DNA from: Zoogloea sp. LCSB751
GTDB lineage: Bacteria > Pseudomonadota > Gammaproteobacteria > Burkholderiales > Rhodocyclaceae
Reading direction: 5' to 3'
DNA: 64,000 nucleotides
Assembly: GCF_002028455.1 (NCBI RefSeq)
Contig: NZ_MWUM01000002.1
Location: 1-64,000, forward strand
Position 1 is the first letter of the stretch, and each line of letters starts with the position of its first letter. Below the pieces are notes generated by a model that saw only the letters and a list, made by a program, of their open reading frames with translations, ran no database searches and had not been told where the DNA came from. Shown piece after piece: positions 1-11,638 of this stretch. The translations under genes were made by a program, and so were the position numbers.

Positions 1-710
1 AGGAAGTTGCGGCCGATGATCATCGGCTCGGACTCGGGATGGTTGATGTTGTTGGGGATGATGGCGCGGCCGCGGGCGACTTCGGAACGCACGAACTCGG
101 GGGTGATCTCGCCGGGGATGGCAGCACCGAAGTCCTGGCCCTTGTGCTGGCGGCCGAGCAGGGCGGCCATCTTCTCGCCCATCGGCCCGGTGGCGCGCAG
201 GCTCTCGAGGTAGGCGGCGCGGTTGACGTTCTCGCGGATCGCGACGAACTCCATCTCGGGGGTGATGATGCCTTGGCGGGCGTAGTGCATCTGGGAGACG
301 TTCTTGCCCGGCAGCGCGCGGCGGGGCTTGCGGTGCAGGCCGGGGAAGCGCAGCTCGTCAAGCTTGGGGTCGGCGGCGCGGGCACGGCCGAACTCACTGC
401 TCAGGTCGGGGAGGACCTCGGTGTCACCGCGCTCTTCGATCCAGCCCTGGCGCAGGGCCGGCAGGCCGGAGCGGATGTCGATCTTCGCGCTAGGGTCGGT
501 GTAGGGGCCGGAACAGTCGTAGACGAAGATCGGCGGGTTCTTTTCCCCACCAAAACCCGTGGGCGTATCGGCCTGGGTGATCTCGCGCATCGGCACCTGG
601 ATGTCCGGGCGGGAGCCTTCGACGTGGATCTTGCGGGAATTGGGCAGCGGCGCTACGGCCGCTTCGTCCACGTGGGCGGACGAGGCGAGGAATTTGTCGG
701 TGGCGTTCAT
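1..710 (-). CDS. thiC: Phosphomethylpyrimidine synthase ThiC (5' part, runs off the window)
   Basis: ThiC is the radical-SAM enzyme that converts aminoimidazole ribotide to the hydroxymethylpyrimidine phosphate of thiamine. The minus-strand reading from the ATG at 708-710 gives about 236 residues with no stop before the window edge. It shows the ThiC N-terminal region, including [21 protein letters not shown], and later [16 protein letters not shown] and [20 protein letters not shown]. The Cys-rich cluster-binding C-terminus lies outside the window. A GGAGCCTCC stretch sits before the start, and a TPP riboswitch lies in the leader, so thiamine-dependent repression is expected. Family identity is certain; only the 3' end is unseen. 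Confidence 0.96.
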   Translation of the reverse strand, partial: MNATDKFLASSAHVDEAAVAPLPNSRKIHVEGSRPDIQVPMREITQADTPTGFGGEKNPPIFVYDCSGPYTDPSAKIDIRSGLPALRQGWIEERGDTEVLPDLSSEFGRARAADPKLDELRFPGLHRKPRRALPGKNVSQMHYARQGIITPEMEFVAIRENVNRAAYLESLRATGPMGEKMAALLGRQHKGQDFGAAIPGEITPEFVRSEVARGRAIIPNNINHPESEPMIIGRNF

Positions 711-761
711 GGAGGCTCCTTTGGGGGAGGGCCGCCGGAAAAGGGAAAGGCGGCAGGAGCC

Positions 762-846
762 ACGTTTCCCTACGCCGGCACGACCCGGATCAGGTTCGGA
801 GGGTAATTCTCAGCCGGGCGATCAAGCGCTGCGGCACCCCTAACGT
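762..846 (-). promoter_or_regulatory. TPP riboswitch (THI element) in the thiC leader
   Basis: Read on the minus strand, the segment carries the conserved THI-box blocks in order: GGGGTGC, then GCTGAGA, then ACCCTCCGAACCTGATCC, GGGT and TGCCGGCGTAGGGAA. The element ends about 50 bases before the thiC start, so it can control thiC translation or termination in response to thiamine pyrophosphate. The rest of the 339-base stretch between thiC and the next gene (711-1049) holds only the thiC ribosome-binding region and the promoters of both genes; I see no further gene in it. Confidence 0.96.
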
Positions 847-970
847 TTGTGCCGGCAAAGTACTGGAAGCCCCAGGTAAACGCAAGATTTGGCGGGATTT
901 TTTGTCGATACCGCAGCGTTGGGGGCAGTGGGCTGCAGGGGGCGAAATTCGACGGGAATGGCGCCATGCC

Positions 971-998
971 TAAAGGTTTGGGGTGCTGCGGCCGAAAT
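971..998 (+). promoter_or_regulatory. Possible sigma-28 (FliA) type promoter before the carbonic anhydrase gene
   Basis: TAAAGGTT at 971-978 and GCCGAAAT at 991-998 resemble the FliA consensus TAAAGTTT / GCCGATAA (7/8 and 6/8). The spacer is 12 rather than the usual 11 bases. It would give a leader of about 40 bases for the gene at 1050. Suggestive only. Confidence 0.25.
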
Positions 999-1049
999 AG
1001 CTAGCAATCGGCCACCTGATGGCCACGCATATTTCCCGGAGACGCAACC

Positions 1050-2495
1050 ATGCGCCCACGCATGCGACCCCTGTTAGTCCTGCTGGCTTTTGCCGGCATC
1101 AACGCTGCGATGGCTGCCGACTGGCAGACCGTTGCGTCCGACAAGAAGCGGACCATCGAACTCGACCGCGCCAGCATCCTGCAGTCCGACCCGGGCACCA
1201 AGGTTGCATGGGGACGGATCGTGCTGTCTGAGGCAGAGGCTGCCGCCGCGGGGTATGTGTCGGTGAAGGCGCTGAACCGCTACGACTGTCGTAATCAGAC
1301 CTTCGCCACCGTGAAGCGCGTCTATCTCGATGCCGACGCGATGGTCATCAAGGACGAGAAGGTCAAGGTCGAGAAGGACATGCCAGTGGCGCCGGGCAGC
1401 GTGGACGAGCGGCTGTGGCGCGACGTCTGCAAGCCGGCCGGCGGGGTGGCCGACATTTCCCAGCTCGCCAAGAGCGCGTCCAAGGCGGCCCAGGCGGCTC
1501 AGGCCGGGAAGCCGGAATTGCGTTCGGCGGACTACCGGCCGGCCAAGGGCGCCGACAAGCCCGTCACGACTCAGGTGGCGGAAGGCAAGGGGGAGCGCGC
1601 GGAAGAGGCGGCGCTGCCGATCAAGAAGAATTTCATCGACAAGCCGGCGCCCCCGCCCAAGGCCGAGATGGCAGAGCGGCCGGCACGGGCCGAGGCTGCT
1701 CCGCCCGAAGTGCAGCGGGTGCCGGTCTATATTCCGGCGCCGCGCCCGCGGCCGCGGGTCGTGCGGGCTCCGGTGCAGTATGCCCAGTCGCCGCGTCCTG
1801 TCGCGCTGGCCCACCACGAGATCCACTGGAGCTACGAGGGTGACAACGGCCCACCGAACTGGGGTTCCCTGAAGCCCGAGTGGCAGCTGTGCGGCAGTGG
1901 CGAGCGGCAGTCGCCGATCGATATCCGCGAGGGCATCAAGGTGGATCTGGAACCGATCCGCTTCGACTATCGCCTGTCCAATTTCCGCATCGTCGATAAC
2001 GGCCACACGATCCAGGTGAACCTGGGGCAGGGCAACACGATGTCGGTGATGGGGCGGGTCTACGACCTGGTCCAGTTCCATTTCCACCGGCCGTCGGAGG
2101 AGCGCGTCAATGGGCGCGGCTTCGACATGGTGGTGCATCTGGTGCACAAGGACCTGGATGGCCGGCTGGCGGTGGTGGCCGTGCTGCTCGAGCGCGGTCA
2201 GGCGCATTCGTTGATCCAGACCCTGTGGAACAACCTGCCGCTGGAAAAGAACGTCGATTATTCGCCGGAGGGCGTCAGCATCGATCTGAACCAGTTCCTG
2301 CCGGATAACCGCAGCTATTACACCTACATGGGTTCCCTGACCACGCCGCCGTGCAGCGAGGGCGTGCTGTGGATGGTCATGAAGCAGCCCCAGCCGGTGG
2401 CGGCCGAGCAGATCGCGATCTTCTCGCGTCTCTATCCGATGAACGCACGGCCGATCCAGTCGGTGCGTGGCCGGCTCATCAAGGAATCGCGCTGA
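1050..2495 (+). CDS. Secreted alpha-type carbonic anhydrase with an extra N-terminal domain
   Basis: The 481-residue product starts with a signal peptide (cleavage near AMAA-DW). Residues about 24-130 form a small domain that resembles surface-adhesin-E/CNP1-like proteins (a weak call). Residues about 135-255 are a Pro/Ala/Lys-rich linker, and residues about 257-478 an alpha-carbonic anhydrase domain. The zinc ligands are visible: H344 and H346 in QFHFHRP and H363 in VVHLVH, with the 19-residue spacing of bacterial alpha enzymes. The SYYTYMGSLTTPPCSEGV signature is also present. It should hydrate CO2 in the periplasm. The ATG at 1050 is preceded by CCCGGAG; a second ATG at 1065 is possible. 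The gene ends one base before the stop of the convergent kinase gene. Function of the anhydrase domain is secure; the N-terminal domain is not assigned. Confidence 0.88.
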   Translation: MRPRMRPLLVLLAFAGINAAMAADWQTVASDKKRTIELDRASILQSDPGTKVAWGRIVLSEAEAAAAGYVSVKALNRYDCRNQTFATVKRVYLDADAMVIKDEKVKVEKDMPVAPGSVDERLWRDVCKPAGGVADISQLAKSASKAAQAAQAGKPELRSADYRPAKGADKPVTTQVAEGKGERAEEAALPIKKNFIDKPAPPPKAEMAERPARAEAAPPEVQRVPVYIPAPRPRPRVVRAPVQYAQSPRPVALAHHEIHWSYEGDNGPPNWGSLKPEWQLCGSGERQSPIDIREGIKVDLEPIRFDYRLSNFRIVDNGHTIQVNLGQGNTMSVMGRVYDLVQFHFHRPSEERVNGRGFDMVVHLVHKDLDGRLAVVAVLLERGQAHSLIQTLWNNLPLEKNVDYSPEGVSIDLNQFLPDNRSYYTYMGSLTTPPCSEGVLWMVMKQPQPVAAEQIAIFSRLYPMNARPIQSVRGRLIKESR

Positions 2496-5342
<2,847 letters not shown>

Positions 5343-5351
5343 GGCGTGGGC

Positions 5352-6257
5352 TCAATCCCGCCGGGGAATGTCCCGGAAGAAGATGGGCAGGTAGCGGGGC
5401 GCGGAACGGAAGTACTTGTCGACGAGCTGCATGTAGGTGCCGTTCTGCTTGATGTGGGCAAGGAAGTGGTTGAAGGCTTCCCGCAGCGCCGGCGAATCCT
5501 TGCGGAAGGCGGCGGCCATGCGCTGTTCGCCTGACACGGGGCCGATCACCTTGATTTGGCCCGGCCAGCGTTCGAGGGCGGTGAGTACGTCGGGAACGTC
5601 GAGCAGGGTCATGTCGCTTTCCCGTTTGAGCATGGCCGGCACGAGGTCGTTGAGATTGGTGCTGTTGGTGAAACGCTTGAGGCGGAAGCCCTTGCCTTCG
5701 AGATCGTAGAGCGTCGGGTCGAGGCAGGAATTGTCCATGACGAAGGTGGTGCCCAGCTTCAGCATGGCCTTGGTGGCCTGAATGTCCTGTTCCAGGCTGC
5801 CGCTCGGCCTGATCGGCGTGGCCTTCGAGTCCGGACGGGCGAGCAGCCACACGGCGGACGGGAAAGTGGGGTCGGAGAAGTCCACGAATTTCCGGCGCGG
5901 CTCGAGGATGGTCATGCCGTTGGCGATCACGTCGCCGCGTACCGGACGGGTTCCCACCTGGCGGAGTGTCGGCGCGTAGCGGATCTCCTTGCCGGTCAGG
6001 TCGCCGATGGCGTCTTCCCAGGTGGTCTCCACCGGGACGTAGCGCACGCCCAGGTGGTGGGCAAACTGTTGCATCAGTTCCACGTCGAGGCCGTCGCCGC
6101 TGCCAGTGACGAAATTGGCGTAAGGCACCCCCAGGTGGCGCAGCTCGCCGCGCTGGAGGATGTCCTTCAGGTCGTCGGCCCAGGCGGCGTGAATGCCCAG
6201 CGCCAGCAGCAGGCCGAGCAGTCTGGAATGCCAGGGAAATGACCGGTCTGCACGCAT
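5352..6257 (-). CDS. Periplasmic solute-binding protein, family 3 (amino-acid type)
   Basis: The 301-residue protein has a cleavable signal peptide (LLGLLLALGIHAAWA-DD) and the family-3 bilobal fold. Recognisable stretches are ILQRGELRHLGVPYANF, the GLDVELMQQFA helix, and the hinge region RGDVIANGMTI. The ATG at 6257 has a strong GGAGGAG ribosome-binding site. No permease or ATPase is adjacent; instead the next gene, 9 bases downstream, is a hybrid histidine kinase. A role as a sensory rather than transport binding protein is therefore likely (inference). It could bind an amino acid or another small polar solute; the sequence does not tell which. Confidence 0.85.
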   Translation of the reverse strand: MRADRSFPWHSRLLGLLLALGIHAAWADDLKDILQRGELRHLGVPYANFVTGSGDGLDVELMQQFAHHLGVRYVPVETTWEDAIGDLTGKEIRYAPTLRQVGTRPVRGDVIANGMTILEPRRKFVDFSDPTFPSAVWLLARPDSKATPIRPSGSLEQDIQATKAMLKLGTTFVMDNSCLDPTLYDLEGKGFRLKRFTNSTNLNDLVPAMLKRESDMTLLDVPDVLTALERWPGQIKVIGPVSGEQRMAAAFRKDSPALREAFNHFLAHIKQNGTYMQLVDKYFRSAPRYLPIFFRDIPRRD

Positions 6258-6341
6258 GGGACTCCTCCGTCACGCCCGGGTGGAGACCTCAGATTACCCG
6301 TTGTGCCAGCCGGGGACGAGTCATTTTGAGTTACGGACTCC

Positions 6342-7757
6342 TCACGACGGGGTGGCGGGACGTGGGGCTTCGGCGAGAAAGCGCTCCAGCCGCGGGTCGG
6401 CGCTGAAGCCCACATTGAAGCGGAGGAAGCCGGATGCCTGGTTCTGGGGGCGGAACACGTTGCCGGGGGCGAGCAGGATGTTGTTCCGTGCCGCCAGGCG
6501 GGCCAGCTCCGCGGTGTCGGCCAGACCGGGCACCCGGGCCCACACGAAGGGGCCGCCGTTGGGTTCGGGGTCGGGGCTCAGGCCGACCCGTGCGAGCATG
6601 CGCAGGGTGCTGGCGGTGGCGTCGGCCAGGCGCCCTTTCAGGCGTTCCAGCAGCTTGCGGTAATGACCGTCGGTCAGCAGTTGGTGGACCATCTGTTCGG
6701 CCATCTCGGCGGAAGACATCATCGACACGATCTTCACGTCGGTGAACAGGTGGGCGAGGTCGGGATGGCAGGCCATGAAGCCCACGCGCAGGTTGCCGGA
6801 AATGGTTTTCGAGAAGCTGGCTGTGTAGATCACCCGCGACAGCTGGTCGAGGCTGGCCAGGCGGGTGGCCGCATCGGGGGCGATGTCGCCGTAGATGTCG
6901 TCCTCCACCACCATGAAGTCGTGCTTCTCGGCCAGTTGCAGAATGCGGAAGGCATTGGCTGCCGACAGGTTGCAGGACGTAGGGTTGTGCAGCACCGAGT
7001 GGGTGAAGAACAGCTTGGGCCGGTGTTCGGCCAGCAGGGCTTCGAGGGCCCTGGGGTCGGGGCCTTCGGGCGTCCTCGGGACGCCGACCAGCGCCACCCC
7101 GTACAGGCGCAGGTTGCCGAACAGGTTCCAGTAGCCGGGGTCGTCCACCAGCACGCAGTCGCCCGGGCGCAGGAAGTAGCGGCAGACGATGTCGAGGGCC
7201 TGATGCACGCCGTAGGTGAGCACGATCTGCTCCGGGCGGGCCGCGATGCCGATTTCCGCCAGCCGGACCTGCAGTTGGGCGCGTAGCGGCGCGTAGCCCT
7301 GGGCGCTGCCGTAGCTGACCGGGCGGACGTCCGTGCGTCGGCCGAGGCCGCGCAGGGCGCGCAGCACGCCGGCCTCGTCGAGCCAGGCGGCGGGCAGGCT
7401 GCCCGCACCGGCCTGGATGCGGCCGGGGATGTCCACCGCTATTTCGCGCATCAGCCAGGCCGCGTCGATGGCTCGCTCGATGGCATCGCCGGAGCGCTCC
7501 GCGGCAGCCGGCAGGGGCCGGTTCGCGACGTAGAAGCCGGAGCCGCGGCGGGATTGCAGGTGGCCCAGGGCGACCAGCCGGTCGTAGGCCTCGACGACGG
7601 TGAAACGGGAAACGCTGTGCTGGGCGGCGAACTGCCGGATTGCCGGCAGGCGGGTGCCGGGACGCAGGAGGCGGTCGTCGATATGGGTACGGATCCCATT
7701 GACGATCTGGTCTACGAGGGGCGTCGGGCTGTCGGAGGACAGGGGAAGTTGTAGCAC
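6342..7757 (-). CDS. MocR-type regulator (GntR HTH fused to aminotransferase class I)
   Basis: The 471-residue protein has an N-terminal winged helix of the GntR family (residues about 8-75; LPAIRQFAAQHSVSRFTVVEAYDRL). This is joined to a fold-type-I PLP domain. PLP-site features are visible: VDDPGYWNLFG, VVEDDIYGDI and the lysine in YTASFSKTISGNLRVGF. MocR proteins usually regulate B6, GABA, taurine or transport genes using PLP as effector. I chose the GTG at 7757 because GGAG lies seven bases upstream and the HTH begins right after it; the open frame continues further upstream without a credible start. The target is unknown. The gene is divergent from a small secreted protein gene, with a 12-base perfect palindrome between them. 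Confidence 0.88.
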   Translation of the reverse strand: MLQLPLSSDSPTPLVDQIVNGIRTHIDDRLLRPGTRLPAIRQFAAQHSVSRFTVVEAYDRLVALGHLQSRRGSGFYVANRPLPAAAERSGDAIERAIDAAWLMREIAVDIPGRIQAGAGSLPAAWLDEAGVLRALRGLGRRTDVRPVSYGSAQGYAPLRAQLQVRLAEIGIAARPEQIVLTYGVHQALDIVCRYFLRPGDCVLVDDPGYWNLFGNLRLYGVALVGVPRTPEGPDPRALEALLAEHRPKLFFTHSVLHNPTSCNLSAANAFRILQLAEKHDFMVVEDDIYGDIAPDAATRLASLDQLSRVIYTASFSKTISGNLRVGFMACHPDLAHLFTDVKIVSMMSSAEMAEQMVHQLLTDGHYRKLLERLKGRLADATASTLRMLARVGLSPDPEPNGGPFVWARVPGLADTAELARLAARNNILLAPGNVFRPQNQASGFLRFNVGFSADPRLERFLAEAPRPATPS

Positions 7758-7804
7758 GGGGGGCTCCGGTGTATCGGTTGGCGCACCGGGCCAGGTGACA
7801 GGGA

Positions 7805-7816
7805 TGCACCGGTGCA
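7805..7816. repeat. Perfect 12-base palindrome between divergent genes
   Basis: TGCACCGGTGCA is self-complementary and lies between the MocR-type gene and the divergent secreted-protein gene. Such a site could be an operator for the regulator. One palindrome of this length can also arise by chance in GC-rich DNA, so the reading is tentative. Confidence 0.35.
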
Positions 7817-7907
7817 GGATGCCGATTGGCTCCTGAAGTGTATCTGGGGGTGTCCGGAATTGTCTTCTATTGTCAGGCGTCCCCGGTTTCGAAAAAGGCG
7901 TCCTCCC

Positions 7908-8345
7908 ATGTTCCAGGCAATCTTCCGTGTGCTCGCCCTGTGTTGTGTTCTTGGCGGGGCAGCGCCGGCAGGGGCGGTTGAACTCGTCGTTCCCGATTTG
8001 CGCTGGGTGCTGCTGGCGCCGTCTGGCGCGGGCCCGGTGCAGTTGATCGAGGTGGGGAGTGCGGTGCGTCCGCTGGCGAGCCTCTACCGCCGCGGACGAG
8101 GGGCCGCGATCGCGCTGGCCGTTCAGCGAGAGCCGCGCCGGGTCTGGGTGCTGGCCGACGACGGGCTGGACGTGCATGCGGCATCCAGCGGTCGTCTGCT
8201 CGGCCACTGGTCTTTCCCGCAAGGGGCGTGCGCGGGACGCCTGGAGGTAGTGTCGGCGGGTGGGCCGCCGCGGGTGTGGTGCGGCCCGCGGGGCTTTGAC
8301 GCCGTCGCGGGCACCGCCGTCCTGGTGCCCGCCCGGGCGCACTGA
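7908..8345 (+). CDS. Small secreted protein of unknown function
   Basis: I do not recognise this 145-residue protein. It begins with a clear signal peptide (FRVLALCCVLGGAAPAGA), followed by a mature region with repeated short beta-type stretches (ELVVPDLRWVLLAP, PVQLIEVG, ALAVQREPRRVWVLADDGLDVH). Two cysteines are present in the mature part (near GACAGR and RVWCGPRG) and could form a disulfide. The open frame extends upstream to 7812, but the ATG at 7908 gives the signal peptide and is preferred. It stops 17 bases before the end of the convergent heparinase-like gene. The evidence for a real gene is the signal peptide and its position in a divergent pair. Confidence 0.55.
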   Translation: MFQAIFRVLALCCVLGGAAPAGAVELVVPDLRWVLLAPSGAGPVQLIEVGSAVRPLASLYRRGRGAAIALAVQREPRRVWVLADDGLDVHAASSGRLLGHWSFPQGACAGRLEVVSAGGPPRVWCGPRGFDAVAGTAVLVPARAH

Positions 8346-8362
8346 GGCATCGGCTTCGGTGC

Positions 8363-10588
8363 TTAGTGCAGATAGAAGCCCACGGCCCAGGTGGCAAAAG
8401 CAGCCCAGAATACGGCGAGCCCCGTCGCTGCCAGCGGTACGCCACGCTGGAGCGCCGGGCGCTTGCGGGCGACGAGCCACCAGGCCAGTTCGATGAACAG
8501 GGCGAGCCCCACGACCAGATAGCTCAGTTTTAGGCGGAACGTGGACAGGTCGCGCGTCGGCGGATATTGCTGAATGGCTTTGGCGTAGGCGGCCTTGAGG
8601 GTGGCGCGTTCGGCGCTGACGTCCGGCGCGGCGGACCAGGTGTACGTTTGCGCGCCACCGGGCGGCATGTCGATGGACAGCTGACCGCCATCGCGCCGTA
8701 GCTGTCGCGTCGTCTCGCCGATGCTGACGCTGGCTTGCCACTTGTCCGGCGTGGCGCCCGGCACCAGCCGGAGCTGAACGCGCTCCGCGTCACTGGATCG
8801 GTAGAGGGAAAAGAGGGCGCCACTCACGGAGTCTGCTGACGGGACGAGGACCCGCAGGGCGTAGCTGGCGGTCGGGCGATTGCCGTTCACGACCCAGCCG
8901 GCAAAGGGGGCGTGGGAGCCGCGCAACAGGGTGGTGCTTGCCGCAGGTGGGGTAGCCAGGCTGATGCCGAGGCGCGCTGTCTGGCCGGGAAGGCTGGCCA
9001 CGAACTGGCCCGGTGTTTTCGTCGGTTCGACATTCAGCCGATGGGACACCGTCCAGATTGTCTCGCTGCCGGTGCCGCTGCCTGTTGTGAAGTCGAGTAC
9101 GAGCAGGGTGGCGGCGTCCAGCTGGACGATCTCGCGCCGATAGCGTTCACCGTTGGCATTGCGCCGCTCCAGATCCACGGCTTTGAGAGGCGCGCCGGAG
9201 ATGTGACCGAGCAGTTCGATCTCGCGCTTTTCCAGGCGCTTTTCGCCGATACGATGGGGGGCGTTGCTGCTCGGCCAGCCGTAGGTGTCCTCCATGTTCG
9301 ACATGTCGTAGGGCCAGTAACCGGTACTGGTAAGCCAGTCGATTCCGTCAGCCCACAGCTGGACGGCGGCCTCGTCTGCGTGTTTGTGGCCATGACCATC
9401 GTGTTTGGACCAGTTGATGACGGTCTGGGACAGCAGGTCTGTGTCGCGGTCCCGGTTCCACCACAGGGCGTAGCCCGAGACGGGCAGCAGATGTGCCGCT
9501 TCGGCAATGGGGGCGGTGGATGGCGGATGTTCGTGCAGCGGCGACCTGCCTGCATCGGCGGCATCGGGGATCGAAAAGCGACTGCCGGCGCTGGTGTTGC
9601 CGATGAGGGGCAGGCTGCCGTCGGGGCGGATCAGCTGCACGAGGCGGCTTGCGCTGAGTTCCGCATCACGCACCAGCCAATCGGGGGGCGTCATGCCGTT
9701 GAGCACGCACAGCCTGACCGCCTGCGCCAGCAATTCGGCTCCGAAAGCGTGGTATTCGCCGGAGTGCTCCAGTACGAAACCCTCCGGCGATACGTAGAAG
9801 CCGGCCTGCAGATGCAGGCGTTCCAGGCCCAACTGCTTCCACGCTGTGGCTTCCGGCAAGGCCGGGAATGCGACCCCGATCTGCATCAGGGCCAGGTTCT
9901 GCATGACTCCATGATTTGTTCGAACGGTGAATTGGGGCGGATGAGCGAGGAGTCTTCCGCTCCGCTGGACCAGCGACAGAATCTCGCGCTTGTCCGTGGG
10001 GGCAACCGCCGGGTCGTTGCGAATCACCCGCCACAGGTGGGCCAGGACCGAAATGCGGGCGGCAACGGCATGGTCGTTCCACAGGAAGTCGGACGAAGTC
10101 CGCTGCTGGGCTTCATAGGTGGCGAAGTCGACCACGCGCTTTAGCGCCAGCTGCTTGTAGCGCGGATCCTGGCTGGCGTCGTAGGCGTCCAGGAGCAGGC
10201 GTTCCAGGCCAAGGCTGGCGAGAATGAGCTGTGCCGTAGAGGTGCCGACTCGCAAGTCTTCCGGAAAACCGTTCAGCGGCACGGCGCTGTCCAGGATCGG
10301 CAGCTTGAGGGTGCCTTCCACGGCTGCATTGGCGGCGGCGATGAGTTTGTCGGGAGGCAGGTCTACCCGAATGGCGAAGCGCATGCCGGCGATTTCGTTC
10401 AGTACGGTTGCGTCGGGTTGCGCCAGCGATGCGTCGGTGACGTTCGTACTTACCGGGCTGCGGTCGATATGGTACTGGGCATAGTGGGGGAGCCAGATCG
10501 CCACCAGCACGCCGAGGGCCATGGCGAGGCGCAGGACACGGTTGCGAGTTGGATGGGATGTCGGGGCGGCGGGTGTGCGGGGGCTCAT
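8363..10588 (-). CDS. Membrane-anchored heparinase II/III-family protein
   Basis: The 741-residue protein has an N-terminal membrane anchor (residues about 20-38) and a helical alginate-lyase-like region. A heparinase II/III domain follows (INWSKHDGHGHKHADEAAVQLWADGIDWLTSTGYWPYD, residues about 395-432), then a beta-rich C-terminal part. It ends with two further hydrophobic segments (about 685-705 and 718-738). The His-rich HDGHGHKHAD stretch matches the metal/catalytic region of the family. These enzymes cleave, or sometimes epimerise, uronic-acid-containing polysaccharides. As the last gene of a glycosyltransferase/flippase cluster it probably trims or releases the polymer made by its neighbours. 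Its double membrane anchoring is unusual for a lyase. Substrate unknown. Confidence 0.82.
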   Translation of the reverse strand: MSPRTPAAPTSHPTRNRVLRLAMALGVLVAIWLPHYAQYHIDRSPVSTNVTDASLAQPDATVLNEIAGMRFAIRVDLPPDKLIAAANAAVEGTLKLPILDSAVPLNGFPEDLRVGTSTAQLILASLGLERLLLDAYDASQDPRYKQLALKRVVDFATYEAQQRTSSDFLWNDHAVAARISVLAHLWRVIRNDPAVAPTDKREILSLVQRSGRLLAHPPQFTVRTNHGVMQNLALMQIGVAFPALPEATAWKQLGLERLHLQAGFYVSPEGFVLEHSGEYHAFGAELLAQAVRLCVLNGMTPPDWLVRDAELSASRLVQLIRPDGSLPLIGNTSAGSRFSIPDAADAGRSPLHEHPPSTAPIAEAAHLLPVSGYALWWNRDRDTDLLSQTVINWSKHDGHGHKHADEAAVQLWADGIDWLTSTGYWPYDMSNMEDTYGWPSSNAPHRIGEKRLEKREIELLGHISGAPLKAVDLERRNANGERYRREIVQLDAATLLVLDFTTGSGTGSETIWTVSHRLNVEPTKTPGQFVASLPGQTARLGISLATPPAASTTLLRGSHAPFAGWVVNGNRPTASYALRVLVPSADSVSGALFSLYRSSDAERVQLRLVPGATPDKWQASVSIGETTRQLRRDGGQLSIDMPPGGAQTYTWSAAPDVSAERATLKAAYAKAIQQYPPTRDLSTFRLKLSYLVVGLALFIELAWWLVARKRPALQRGVPLAATGLAVFWAAFATWAVGFYLH

Positions 10589-10666
10589 GCTTCTCGAATG
10601 CGTTGCGAGGATGGTTGCGCCGGGGAAGATTGGCGCGCGGACCGGGCGGCTAAGGCCCGGCCTTGG

Positions 10667-11638
10667 TCACGGTGTCGCGCCGTCGTTACGCGCCAAGCGC
10701 GGCAGAAAGGTCTTGCACCAGGCCAGCGCGACCTTGGCCCGGGGGCTCCAGCCGAAGGACTGCAGGAACTGCCGGCGTGCTTCGGGACGATGGCCGTCCA
10801 GCAACTGCTGATAACCCAGGTCGAACAGGTAGGCGGCAATCCGCCGGCGGTATCTTCTTTTCTGCTCCGGATTCAGTTGCCCTTCCACCCGGGCATAGTT
10901 GCGTGTATGCGTTGCGGAGAGGCCGATATTCACCCGCGCATCGTCGTGCATCAGGCTGGCGGAGTGTTGCCGGTAGGCATGCAGCGCTTCATTGATGAAT
11001 GCGGCCTTGCCCTTGATCAGGATCCGGAACCATAGATCGATGTCTTCGCCGACGACGAGGTCGAGGGGAAACCATTCATCGAGCCCTTCCAGGGCGCGGC
11101 GCCTCAGCACGATGGACGAGGTCACGGGCCCGACCACCCCGACCGAGCTGTAAGGATAAAAGCCCGGGCGGGTGATATAGACGTTCGGGGCGATAGGCTC
11201 CAGATAATCGACCGCACTGTCCATGTAGTTGACCCGCGCCAGATAGCTTGGGCCCAGGCTGGCACCGTGTTCATCGACCCGGTGCATGTCCGAGAAGACG
11301 AGGTCCACATCGGGCCGTGATTCGATCAGTGCGATCTGTTTTTCGAGCTTGTCCGGGTACCAGTAGTCATCCGGGTCGAGAAAGCAGATGTATTCGCCGC
11401 GGGAGCGCTCCATGCCGAGATTCCGCGGTTGGGCGGGACCACCCGAGTTGGGCTGATTGATGACGGTGATGCGCGGGTCGTCCTGCGCCAACCGCTCGGC
11501 CAGTTGCCGGGTGTTGTCGGTGGAGCCGTCATTGACGATGAGCACTTCCAGATCCTGGTAGTGCTGGGCCTGGATCGATCGGATCGCCTGTTCGAGGTAG
11601 GGCTCGCAGTTGTAGGCAGCAATGACGATGGAAATCAT
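10667..11638 (-). CDS. Glycosyltransferase family 2
   Basis: The 323-residue GT-A enzyme opens with ISIVIAAYNCEPYLEQAI and VLIVNDGSTDNT, followed by the metal-binding DPDDYWYPDKL motif near residue 90. It transfers a sugar from a nucleotide sugar to a growing lipid-linked oligosaccharide; donor and acceptor cannot be told. Its start overlaps the stop of the upstream glycosyltransferase gene as ATGA (11635-11638), so translation is coupled. It lies 78 bases ahead of the heparinase-like gene. It is part of the exopolysaccharide operon that begins with the flippase gene. Confidence 0.9.
   Translation of the reverse strand: MISIVIAAYNCEPYLEQAIRSIQAQHYQDLEVLIVNDGSTDNTRQLAERLAQDDPRITVINQPNSGGPAQPRNLGMERSRGEYICFLDPDDYWYPDKLEKQIALIESRPDVDLVFSDMHRVDEHGASLGPSYLARVNYMDSAVDYLEPIAPNVYITRPGFYPYSSVGVVGPVTSSIVLRRRALEGLDEWFPLDLVVGEDIDLWFRILIKGKAAFINEALHAYRQHSASLMHDDARVNIGLSATHTRNYARVEGQLNPEQKRRYRRRIAAYLFDLGYQQLLDGHRPEARRQFLQSFGWSPRAKVALAWCKTFLPRLARNDGATP

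Noticed and set aside
6342..8741. A 799-residue open frame covering the MocR-type gene and the region upstream
   Set aside because: Only the part after the GTG at 7757 has a recognisable protein; the rest is antisense to the secreted-protein gene and low-complexity Arg/Pro-rich.
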